Shown piece by piece: positions 1 through 5,001 of a stretch of DNA of 5,001 nt. The DNA is from a bacterium (lineage in GTDB: Bacteria; UBA9089; UBA9088; JAGUXG01): NCBI GenBank assembly GCA_020061965.1, contig JAGUXG010000134.1, positions 1 to 5,001 of the forward strand, read 5' to 3'. The position numbers and the translations under genes are program-made. The first letter of the stretch is position 1, and each line of letters starts with the position of its first letter. The notes beneath the pieces are model-generated. The model saw only the letters and a list, made by a program, of their open reading frames with translations. It was not told where the DNA came from and searched no databases.

Positions 1-1
1 C

Positions 2-103
2 AACTTACGAGATTTCACTAAACATTTTGGTAAAATCGTAAGTACTTGTAAATCAACGACTTATAAAATTTTACTTCAGATGGGTAAAGTGTTACAAAAT
101 TGA
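2..103 (+). CDS. 3' tail of an upstream ORF, possibly a transposase (partial)
   Basis: Reading from base 2, a frame stays open for 33 codons to a TGA at 101-103. It begins outside the window. The peptide is basic and looks helical (it starts NLRDFTKHFGKIVS and ends YKILLQMGKVLQN), quite unlike the Ig-like beta protein that follows. Its stop overlaps the first codon of the next gene (TTG at 100). A helical basic tail joined directly to a domain-internal start of a surface protein is what an insertion-sequence end inside that gene would look like. I do not recognise the family with certainty, so the transposase reading is inference. It could also be the end of any small helical protein, or a chance open frame, since 33 codons is short. 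Confidence 0.35.
   Translation, partial: NLRDFTKHFGKIVSTCKSTTYKILLQMGKVLQN
3..43. repeat. Imperfect inverted repeat / hairpin
   Basis: The arms acttacga (3-10) and tcgtaagt (36-43) are exact reverse complements. After a two-base bulge (11-12) pairing can resume: ttt (13-15) with aaa (33-35), then after a C/A mismatch ac (17-18) with gt (30-31), a T-G wobble, and aaa (20-22) with ttt (26-28), leaving a three-base loop. Nearly the whole segment can fold on itself. It lies inside the open tail of the upstream frame, so it is not a simple terminator after a stop codon. It may be a subterminal structure of a mobile element, which is inference. Confidence 0.6.
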
Positions 104-3100
104 ATTATAAAGGTCCTGGGGATTTGTTGGATGAAGGTTTCGATATGACCCCTACAGGAGGAGGTAACTATTCAGGGACAACCAAGGCATATGGGCAAAG
201 TGGGATTTTCTATTACTCAATAGAGGCCTGGGATAATAAGAACAACTGGAAGAGAGACCCAGCCAGTGGTGATCATTCAATCCAGATAACTATTGACACC
301 ATCCCTCCTTCTACCCTCCAAATAACCACCCAATCTTTGCCCAATGGTTTAATTAACTCTTTTTATTCCCAAGACCTTTCTGCTACCGGAGGAACCATAC
401 CATACACCTGGTCTAAAACCGCTGGTAGTTTGCCAACAGGATTAAGCCTTTCTTCTTCTGGTGTTATTTCAGGCACATCAACACAAGGAAGCACCTTTAC
501 TTTTACTGTTAATGTAACAGATTCAAGCTCTCCCTCACAAGGTGCAAATAAAGACCTTTCTATCTTTATTTCTCATACAGAAGAGACAAGAGATTTTGGC
601 CCTTTTAAAATATATCTTACTGTTCCACCAGGAAAGGTAGATTTGAACTTTGTAAAAGAAGATGAATTAATAAAACTTAATATAGAAATTGGCACTGAGT
701 TAGCAAGAAGCATTATTCAATATCGAGAGACTCACGGGGGATACAAATCTGTAAATGATATCATTAATGTAACCCAGATTGGACCTAAAATAGCCGAGAA
801 GATTAAAGAAAAGGCTATTGTAAATGGCATTCAAATAGGTGGTTTCTTTATCGCCATAAAGGATGTTTCATATACAGCGAGTGGCAATCAGGAATCTATT
901 GAGACCAGTGGCAGAATCTTTCCTCCTTTAATTAATGGAGAGCCATTAGGAATACTTGATATCTCAGGTCTAAAGGTAACAGTTGAAGGGCTTAATATTG
1001 TCTCTTGTTCATTAAAAGAAATTGAATATAAATCACCACTTGGAAAGGTCAATATAAATATGGCTAGCAAAGAGGAACTGAAGGAGCTTCCAGGGATTGG
1101 TGAAGAACTTACCCAGGCAATTATAGATAATCGTCCATATAATACAAAAGAAGAGATTAAAGATATTCCTGGGATAGGACCTGAGGGATATGAAAATATA
1201 AAAAGCATTATATATATCTCTGGCTTTAATGTTTTTGGTTTTAGCATTGTTATAAGTAAGATTAAATTGGAATTAGCCCCTAATACAACTAAGGTCATGA
1301 TGAGTGGGGGGATAAGTATTCCAGCTTTTGGAATGGCTAAGGTTGAAGAACTTTGGATATCCCCTACCGGAGAAATAGGTATTGAAAAAGCAGAAATATC
1401 ATTAGCTACCTTTAAGATAGATGGTTTTGAATGTGGAGGATTAAATCTTGGTTTTGGAAAGGATGAACTATATGGGGGCGCAAAGATAAAGATTCCAAAT
1501 GTTGGACCTGGTATTGATATTAGTTTCCGTATGAATAAAGAAGAGGTTGAGGGGAGGCTTGTTTTGGGTGTGACCTTACCTATAGGGGCTACAGGATTTT
1601 GTCTAAAAGACCCTCGAGGACACCTAAAGATTCCACGAGGTTACATTGGCTTGGCTAAAGCTTACAACCTCTCCATTTTAGAGGATATAAAACCAAGAAG
1701 ATATGAATATGGCATCCCTTGGGGGTACCTTGAAGAGGGTAATGTTAGGATTAGAACCATATTGAAGGCAAAGGGGATAATAGCCACACAAGAGATATCT
1801 AAAAGTGATGGCGGAGAGGTTGTTGTAGGTTTGGGAGGAACCTTTGTTCCTACCCCTCCGGCTGATTTGGCATTTGAAGCCCTGGTTAATGTTGAAGTCT
1901 CAAGCATAGGTTATATAGATGGTCAAGGTGGATTGAGGATTGTTGGTTTTGACCTCGCACAGATTCATATAATAATTTATGTGCCAAAAAACCCTGTGGA
2001 GAATGAACTCGTCGTTCATATTGAAGAAGCAAGACTAAATATACCCTTTGATGGATATGCAAAAATGGAGGTAAAGGTTTATGAAGATATGAAATTTATT
2101 CTTAATGGCGAAGGAGAACTTAGTGTTTATCTTGAAGGCAATATATTCAATTATCACTATTCCATCTATTATCCGCTTGGAAAGGTAAATGTTAGTTATC
2201 AAGATGGGGTTTTGAAAGGGAAGGTGTGGGTAAAGATTGCTATATATATACCACTTATGGGAGAAAAGGTGCTTTTTGAAGGAGACGCAACAGTAATTAT
2301 TAATTCCAAAGGAATTGAAATTCACAAATTAGCGGGTATTCTTCAAGATGATTCGAAAATTATGACTCTAACGGTTATTTTCCCTAACTCAGAGCTTGGA
2401 ACCAAAACATATAACTGGGCCTCTAATTTTATTAGACTAGATAAGGGAGGGAAAGTTGCAACCCTAGACAATACTAGCGTAAATATTCCAGCAAATGTGC
2501 TTCCCAATGATGTATCTATCTCAATTACTTCATTGCTTCCAGAGGATAGGGTGAATATCTTGGAAAATGCTAATGAATGGGCAAAGAACAGAAAGATTGT
2601 TATTCTTCCTGAGTCAGCTCGCTTAATCAGATTGGAAGATGAATATACCGGAAGCAAAACTTGCCAATTTAATGGAGAAATTGAGATTGCAATACCTTAT
2701 CAAGAAGGGTATCTTGGTAGCTATACAATTAAAGAGGAGGATCTGAGATTATTCTGGTTGAATGAGGAAAGTGAAAGATGGGAATTGGTCTATAATTCTA
2801 AAAGCATGACAGATGAGAATGTTGTATCAGGGAAGGTTAACCACTGCTCAATATTTGGCTTAGGTGTTCAGCTTGCCTCTCCTAACCTCCTCAATGTCAT
2901 TTGCTACCCCAACCCCTGCAAAGGCTATGATAAGATAACATTTAAGAACCTGACTGACCAATGCAAAATCCAAATTTACACCATTGCCAGAGAGCTTGTT
3001 TTTGAGCAGGAATATAACAATACAAATGGCATTGCAGAATGGAACCTAAAAAATAAAGAGGGAAAGAATGTAGCAAGTGGTGTTTATATCTATCTTATAA

Positions 3101-3150
3101 CCAATGACCAGAAGCAAAAAGCCACAGGTAAGATAGGGATTATAAAATAG
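100..3150 (+). CDS. Giant surface/secreted protein with Ig-like, twin helix-hairpin-helix, ZU5-like and sorting-type C-terminal domains (5'-truncated)
   Basis: The frame encodes 1016 residues. In order: a partial Ig-like domain (about 2-66, with YYSIEAWDNKNNW); a putative-Ig (He_PIG type) domain (about 70-157, motif LPTGLSLSSSGVISGT); a ComEA-like helix-hairpin-helix unit (178-243, ending IGPKIAEKIKEK); a beta-rich segment; a second such unit (315-370, with LPGIG and IPGIGPEGYENIK); a long beta-rich body (about 375-775); a ZU5-like region (about 781-924, GGKVATLDNTSVNIPANVLP then VNHCSIFGLG); and a C-terminal domain (928-1016) with YPNP and ASGVYIYLI, as in type IX secretion or FlgD-like Ig tails. 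Such proteins are normally exported and cell-surface attached or released. Here there is no signal peptide, an in-frame stop lies at 85-87, the only early start is TTG at 100 without a convincing ribosome site, and the first Ig domain begins abruptly. It is probably the 3' remnant of a longer gene. The exact role is unknown. Confidence 0.85.
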   Translation: MNYKGPGDLLDEGFDMTPTGGGNYSGTTKAYGQSGIFYYSIEAWDNKNNWKRDPASGDHSIQITIDTIPPSTLQITTQSLPNGLINSFYSQDLSATGGTIPYTWSKTAGSLPTGLSLSSSGVISGTSTQGSTFTFTVNVTDSSSPSQGANKDLSIFISHTEETRDFGPFKIYLTVPPGKVDLNFVKEDELIKLNIEIGTELARSIIQYRETHGGYKSVNDIINVTQIGPKIAEKIKEKAIVNGIQIGGFFIAIKDVSYTASGNQESIETSGRIFPPLINGEPLGILDISGLKVTVEGLNIVSCSLKEIEYKSPLGKVNINMASKEELKELPGIGEELTQAIIDNRPYNTKEEIKDIPGIGPEGYENIKSIIYISGFNVFGFSIVISKIKLELAPNTTKVMMSGGISIPAFGMAKVEELWISPTGEIGIEKAEISLATFKIDGFECGGLNLGFGKDELYGGAKIKIPNVGPGIDISFRMNKEEVEGRLVLGVTLPIGATGFCLKDPRGHLKIPRGYIGLAKAYNLSILEDIKPRRYEYGIPWGYLEEGNVRIRTILKAKGIIATQEISKSDGGEVVVGLGGTFVPTPPADLAFEALVNVEVSSIGYIDGQGGLRIVGFDLAQIHIIIYVPKNPVENELVVHIEEARLNIPFDGYAKMEVKVYEDMKFILNGEGELSVYLEGNIFNYHYSIYYPLGKVNVSYQDGVLKGKVWVKIAIYIPLMGEKVLFEGDATVIINSKGIEIHKLAGILQDDSKIMTLTVIFPNSELGTKTYNWASNFIRLDKGGKVATLDNTSVNIPANVLPNDVSISITSLLPEDRVNILENANEWAKNRKIVILPESARLIRLEDEYTGSKTCQFNGEIEIAIPYQEGYLGSYTIKEEDLRLFWLNEESERWELVYNSKSMTDENVVSGKVNHCSIFGLGVQLASPNLLNVICYPNPCKGYDKITFKNLTDQCKIQIYTIARELVFEQEYNNTNGIAEWNLKNKEGKNVASGVYIYLITNDQKQKATGKIGIIK

Positions 3151-3226
3151 ATGTTTATTGTGTCTTTGAAATTTGCAAAAACTATAATCAGGGGTGAAAG
3201 GCAAAAATGATATCAGAATTTGTGGG

Positions 3227-3281
3227 TTTTGTTATGCTATAAACTATACACTCTAAACTATAAACTATTAAGATGGAGGTG
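3227..3281 (+). repeat. Intergenic repeat copy A with five-unit heptamer array and built-in ribosome site
   Basis: This leader sequence recurs at 4749-4789. Both copies start ttttgttatgctataaact and end with an AT-rich heptamer, then AGRTGGAGGTG. The core at 3236-3270 is five tandem heptamers close to ACTATAA. The second copy has only three, so the two differ by exactly two units (14 bases: one actctaa-like and one actataa unit). Apart from that gap and one A/G difference the copies are identical. The repeat supplies the Shine-Dalgarno sequence of the antitoxin gene, and every heptamer carries a TATAAA-like hexamer. Confidence 0.85.
3229..3257 (+). promoter_or_regulatory. Possible sigma70-type promoter for the toxin-antitoxin pair
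   Basis: TTGTTA (3229-3234) lies 17 bases ahead of TCTAAA (3252-3257), which would start transcription near 3264 and leave a short leader containing the GGAGGTGA ribosome site. In such AT-rich repeated sequence, -10-like hexamers occur in every heptamer, so the assignment is weak. Ribbon-helix-helix antitoxins usually bind operators in their own promoter, and the heptamer array is a plausible target. That is inference from family behaviour. Confidence 0.3.
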
Positions 3282-3282
3282 A
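3275..3282 (+). promoter_or_regulatory. Ribosome binding site deciding the antitoxin start
   Basis: GGAGGTGA is a strong Shine-Dalgarno sequence 8 bases before the ATG at 3291. The earlier in-frame ATGs at 3273 and 3282 overlap or touch it and could not use it, so the start at 3291 is preferred. Confidence 0.75.
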
Positions 3283-3290
3283 TGGTAAAA

Positions 3291-3524
3291 ATGCAAACAA
3301 TGGTTGAATTGCCAGAAGAAACGGCAAGAGAGGTAGATAGATTGGGAAGGCAATTTGGGTTTAAGGATGAAAGAGAGTTTATCAAGGATGCAGTGAATGA
3401 AAAGATTCTGCAACTGAAAAAGAGGCTATTTATCTCTGCAACCGATGAGGTCAGGAGGGAATTGGAAAGAAAAGAGATAAGTATAGAGGAGATTCTTGGG
3501 GATTTTGAAAGGTCTCGAGGATGA
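3291..3524 (+). CDS. Ribbon-helix-helix antitoxin of a PIN toxin pair
   Basis: The chosen start gives 77 residues; a longer frame opens at 3273 but that ATG sits in the ribosome site. The N-terminus MQTMVELPEETAREVDRL has the strand-then-helix pattern of a ribbon-helix-helix DNA-binding domain: strand about 2-7, helix about 9-22, second helix about 26-46 beginning DEREFIKDAV. The C-terminal part (about 51-77), rich in Glu and Arg, is where such antitoxins wrap around and block their toxin. It overlaps the next gene by four bases (ATGA), so the two are translationally coupled, the usual antitoxin-first arrangement. The expected roles are neutralising the PIN nuclease in the cytoplasm and repressing its own promoter. 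The fold and pairing are well supported. The exact subfamily is not determined. Confidence 0.8.
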   Translation: MQTMVELPEETAREVDRLGRQFGFKDEREFIKDAVNEKILQLKKRLFISATDEVRRELERKEISIEEILGDFERSRG

Positions 3525-3913
3525 TTGAAATTATAGTTGATGCAAATACAATAATGGCGGCTTTAATTGGTGGGGTATCCAGAGAGATTTTCTTCGACAA
3601 AAGATTCAGTTTTATCACCACAGAATTTACAATGAAAGAGATTAAGAAATATATACCTGAAGTCGCAAAGAGGACGGAAGCAAGAGAAGAGATTATTTAC
3701 TTTGCTCTTTCCTTGCTTCCTCTTCGTATTTATTCACCCAGTTTCTATGCAAACAAGATTAAAGAGGCAGAGGAATTGATTGGAGAGATTGACAAAAAGG
3801 ATGTTGATATTTTAGCTTTAACCTTGTTTACAAGAGCTCCACTTTGGAGCCAGGACAGGGATTTTGAAAACATTAAAGGAATAAAATTACTTAAAACTAA
3901 AGATATGTTATAA
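3521..3913 (+). CDS. PIN-domain ribonuclease toxin
   Basis: This 130-residue protein matches the full length of a VapC-like or related PIN domain. The first acidic residue is Asp7 in IIVDANTIMAALI, followed by Glu40 in FTMKEIKKY, Asp94 in IDKKDVDILALTL and Asp112/Asp114 in PLWSQDRDF. These are the carboxylates that hold the metal in PIN nucleases, and all are present, so the enzyme looks active. PIN toxins cleave RNA and stop growth when the antitoxin is lost. The start codon lies within the stop of the antitoxin gene. The ILALTL...PLWSQDRDF pattern is typical of PIN proteins that pair with ribbon-helix-helix partners. The RNA target cannot be read from sequence. No convincing terminator follows; a repeat cassette begins about 25 bases downstream. 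Confidence 0.85.
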   Translation: MIEIIVDANTIMAALIGGVSREIFFDKRFSFITTEFTMKEIKKYIPEVAKRTEAREEIIYFALSLLPLRIYSPSFYANKIKEAEELIGEIDKKDVDILALTLFTRAPLWSQDRDFENIKGIKLLKTKDML

Positions 3914-3938
3914 TCTGTAAATGAGGAAAAGATTAAAA

Positions 3939-4008
3939 AATCCACAGATTTCGCAGATTTTCTGAGGATTTTTAGCTTATGGCTTAATTCTTACAGCTTA
4001 CAGCTTTT
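3939..4008 (+). repeat. Intergenic repeat cassette, copy 1 (CCACAGATT units plus AGCTTAT heptamers)
   Basis: Two CCACAGATT-like 9-mers stand at 3942-3959, followed by a short spacer and five heptamers close to AGCTTAT at 3974-4008. The stretch 3969-3999 matches 4679-4709 at 30 of 31 bases. The later copy has four heptamers, one fewer. The cassette ends directly before a relic gene start at 4012. Confidence 0.8.
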
Positions 4009-4011
4009 AAG

Positions 4012-4056
4012 ATGATGAAGAAGTTATTTGTTTTGGGGATGGTTTTGGTGGGGTAA
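4012..4056 (+). pseudogene. Relic start of a secreted protein gene (signal-peptide fragment)
   Basis: ATG at 4012 opens a 14-codon frame, MMKKLFVLGMVLVG, ending in TAA at 4054-4056. Two lysines followed by a hydrophobic stretch is the beginning of a Sec signal peptide, but it stops before any cleavage site or mature domain. The fragment shares the VLGM core and the DNA gttttggggatg with the broken gene start at 4795, and both follow related repeat cassettes. I read it as the decayed beginning of a gene whose remainder is gone, with the ORF6N gene now lying just downstream. A real 14-residue peptide cannot be excluded, but no ribosome site stands ahead of it. Confidence 0.45.
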
Positions 4057-4061
4057 GGATG

Positions 4062-4068
4062 TAAGGAG
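4062..4068 (+). promoter_or_regulatory. Ribosome binding site of the ORF6N gene
   Basis: TAAGGAG lies six bases before the ATG at 4075, a near-ideal spacing that supports this start. Confidence 0.8.
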
Positions 4069-4074
4069 TAAAAA

Positions 4075-4587
4075 ATGAGTAGTTTGGTTCCAGTTGAAAG
4101 AATAGAAAGCAAAATTCTTCTTATAAGAGGGCAGAAGGTTATGTTGGATAGAGACTTGGCGCATTTGTATGGGGTAAAACCCATTAGATTGAGAGAGCAA
4201 GTAAAGCGAAACAAAAGACGATTTCCAGAAGATTTTATGTTTCAGTTAACCAAAGAAGAAGCAGATTTTTTGGTATCGCAAAATGCGATACCTTCAAAAC
4301 AGAGTTTAGGTGGATTTCTTCCGTATGTTTTTACAGAACAGGGCGTAGCAATGCTTTCTTCTGTTCTCAATAGTGAACGGGCTATCTCAGTCAACATTCA
4401 GATTATGAGGGCATTTACAAAACTTAGAAGATTGTTGGCGTCAAATGAAGATTTAAGAAGAAAGATTGAGGCAATGGAGAACAAATATGATGCCCAGTTT
4501 AAGGTGGTCTTTGATGTCATAAGGAGCCTGATGGCTCCACCCACAAAAGAGCAGAAGAAGATAGGGTTTAGAGATAGAGAAAATTAG
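4075..4587 (+). CDS. ORF6N-domain protein (KilA-N-related DNA-binding family)
   Basis: This 170-residue protein appears complete. The N-terminal ORF6N domain (about 4-98) has the family hallmarks: VPVERIESKI, IRGQKVMLDRDLAHLYGV (17-34), VKRNKRRFPEDFMFQLTKEE (43-62) and LPYVFTEQGVAMLSSVL (82-98). A helical, probably coiled-coil segment follows (about 108-148), then the family's usual C-terminal tail MAPPTKEQKKIGFR. ORF6N domains occur in phage and bacterial proteins and are thought to bind DNA; their cellular role is poorly known. The variable stretch between the two conserved blocks (about 65-81) contains SQNAIPSKQSLGG. The gene stands alone with its own ribosome site and is flanked by repeats, which fits a mobile accessory gene. 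The product family is firm; its function is not. Confidence 0.9.
   Translation: MSSLVPVERIESKILLIRGQKVMLDRDLAHLYGVKPIRLREQVKRNKRRFPEDFMFQLTKEEADFLVSQNAIPSKQSLGGFLPYVFTEQGVAMLSSVLNSERAISVNIQIMRAFTKLRRLLASNEDLRRKIEAMENKYDAQFKVVFDVIRSLMAPPTKEQKKIGFRDREN
4272..4292. repeat. Perfect 9-bp palindrome inside the ORF6N gene
   Basis: ggtatcgca (4272-4280) and tgcgatacc (4284-4292) are exact reverse complements separated by aaa. The segment encodes VSQNAIP (residues 67-73), within the variable part of the ORF6N domain. It could be an operator-like protein site or an mRNA hairpin; neither can be decided from sequence. Confidence 0.85.
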
Positions 4588-4607
4588 CCACGAAATGAAA
4601 CACGGAT
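4588..4607. repeat. CCACGAATGAACACGAAT-type dispersed repeat fragment
   Basis: ccacgaaatgaaacacggat follows the ORF6N stop codon without a gap. It resembles the CCACGAATGAACACGAAT repeat seen between genes in many environmental bacterial genomes, often together with CCACAGATT units as it is here. It is a degenerate single copy. Confidence 0.5.
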
Positions 4608-4647
4608 ATTTTTGCCATAGAGGATTTAGAGTATACAGAAAAGATAT

Positions 4648-4711
4648 AATCCACAGATTGCACAGATTTTCATGAGATTTTTTAGCTTATGGCTTAATTC
4701 TTATAGCTTTT
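4648..4711 (+). repeat. Intergenic repeat cassette, copy 2 (CCACAGATT units plus four AGCTTAT heptamers)
   Basis: Two tandem 9-mers (4651-4668) are followed by four heptamers at 4684-4711. Copy 1 near 3939 has the same order but five heptamers. A further CACAGATTT lies at 4718-4726. The unit ttatagc at 4701-4707 is the exact reverse complement of gctataa at 4758-4764 in the next repeat, so the two arrays could pair. Confidence 0.8.
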
Positions 4712-4748
4712 CCTTTTCACAGATTTTTATGGATTTTGTTTTGCGTAA

Positions 4749-4789
4749 TTTTGTTATGCTATAAACTATACACTATTAAGGTGGAGGTG
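4749..4789 (+). repeat. Intergenic repeat copy B with three-unit heptamer array and ribosome site
   Basis: This is the second copy of the leader found at 3227-3281, with three ACTATAA-like heptamers (4758-4778) instead of five, followed by AGGTGGAGGTG. GGAGGTG (4783-4789) lies five bases before the ATG at 4795. A TTGTTA (4751-4756) stands 17 bases before TATTAA (4774-4779), but a start from there would leave almost no leader and cut off the ribosome site. Confidence 0.85.
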
Positions 4790-4794
4790 TTAAG

Positions 4795-5001
4795 ATGGGA
4801 AGATTGAGGAAGGTTTTGGTTTTGGGGATGATTTGGGATTTGTAGTTAGTAAGGCTTGGACAGCAGATTTGTATCTTCCATCGCAGTATTCAACCATTCA
4901 GACGGCAATAGATGTAGCAGTCAATGGCGATACAGTCTTAAGTTGCAGATAGTGGAGGATGTGAGTTTAAATTATTTGAGAAACCAATTTTACAAGTAAA
5001 A
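4795..5001 (+). pseudogene. Frameshifted start of a secreted parallel beta-helix (pectate-lyase-like) protein; runs off the window
   Basis: ATG at 4795, with ribosome site GGAGGTG just upstream, begins MGRLRKVLVLGM, a signal-peptide start, then meets TAG at 4843. The sense continues in another frame from about 4834: LGFVVSKAWTADLYLPSQY, then STIQTAIDVAVNGDTVL up to about 4940. Restoring one T in the T-run near 4834 joins the two into a full signal peptide with an Ala-x-Ala-like cleavage site. The STIQTAIDVAVNGDTVL motif is the classic first turn of right-handed beta-helix repeat proteins. A second shift, one extra base near 4941, gives a TAG at 4950; removing it continues VADSGG, an expected follow-on, and the frame stays open to the window end. 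The two indels compensate each other. This is either a pseudogene or sequencing error. Confidence 0.7.

Noticed and set aside
888..2657. Four open frames on the minus strand (888-1298, 1662-1907, 2035-2325, 2343-2657)
   Set aside because: They lie entirely within the large surface-protein gene, have no ribosome sites or recognisable domains, and show hydrophobic low-information sequence typical of antisense to beta-rich coding DNA.
3273..3290. Longer antitoxin starting at ATG 3273
   Set aside because: That ATG overlaps the GGAGGTGA ribosome site, which is well spaced for the ATG at 3291, where the ribbon-helix-helix strand begins.
3911..3951. Possible terminator after the PIN toxin (aatctgt at 3912-3918 with acagatt at 3944-3950)
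   Set aside because: The stem is only seven AT-rich pairs with a loop of about 25 bases and no clean T-run after it; the match is explained by the CCACAGATT repeat.
3188..4214. Minus-strand open frames at 3188-3385, 3745-3945 and 3984-4214
   Set aside because: They overlap the well-supported antitoxin, toxin and ORF6N genes or the repeat cassettes and have no features of real genes.
3227..4789. CRISPR array
   Set aside because: The repeats are short tandem heptamers and 9-mers without unique spacers of even length, and no cas gene is visible.

Overview
The window is AT-rich bacterial DNA. It most resembles an uncultured candidate-phylum bacterium (the Desantisbacteria, WOR-3 or Omnitrophota type) rather than a well-studied lineage. 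Three things suggest this: a very large surface protein ending in a type IX-secretion/FlgD-like C-terminal domain, intergenic CCACAGATT and CCACGAAT repeats of the kind scattered through many environmental genomes, and accessory genes (toxin-antitoxin, ORF6N) set among them. The taxonomic guess is inference only. No rRNA, tRNA, CRISPR array or intact mobile element is visible.

Layout. Positions 1-103 carry the tail of an upstream reading frame of helical, possibly transposase-like character, with a long imperfect hairpin inside it. At about position 100 this abuts the broken N-terminal end of a giant surface protein (100-3150). That protein has Ig-like domains, two ComEA-like helix-hairpin-helix modules each followed by a beta-rich segment, a long beta-rich body, a ZU5-like region and a C-terminal sorting-type domain. 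It has no signal peptide and no clear ribosome binding site, so it looks 5'-truncated. A short intergenic stretch with a heptanucleotide tandem array leads into a ribbon-helix-helix antitoxin (3291-3524) and a PIN-domain toxin (3521-3913), overlapping by ATGA. Next come a repeat cassette, a 14-codon relic that looks like the start of a signal peptide, and an intact ORF6N-domain gene (4075-4587). The last 400 bases hold a second, richer set of the same repeats, followed by the frameshifted start of a secreted beta-helix (pectate-lyase-like) protein that runs off the window.

How it fits together. The region reads as an accessory or decaying segment: a truncated surface protein, a toxin-antitoxin pair, a phage-type ORF6N gene and two broken secretory gene starts, separated by related repeat cassettes. 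The most unusual signal lies in the repeats. Two heptamer families, (ACTATAA)n and (AGCTTAT)n, are near reverse complements of each other (ATAAACT versus ATAAGCT). Each occurs twice here, and the copies differ by whole heptamer units (5 versus 3, and 5 versus 4). A second notable signal is a perfect 9-bp palindrome inside the ORF6N coding sequence.
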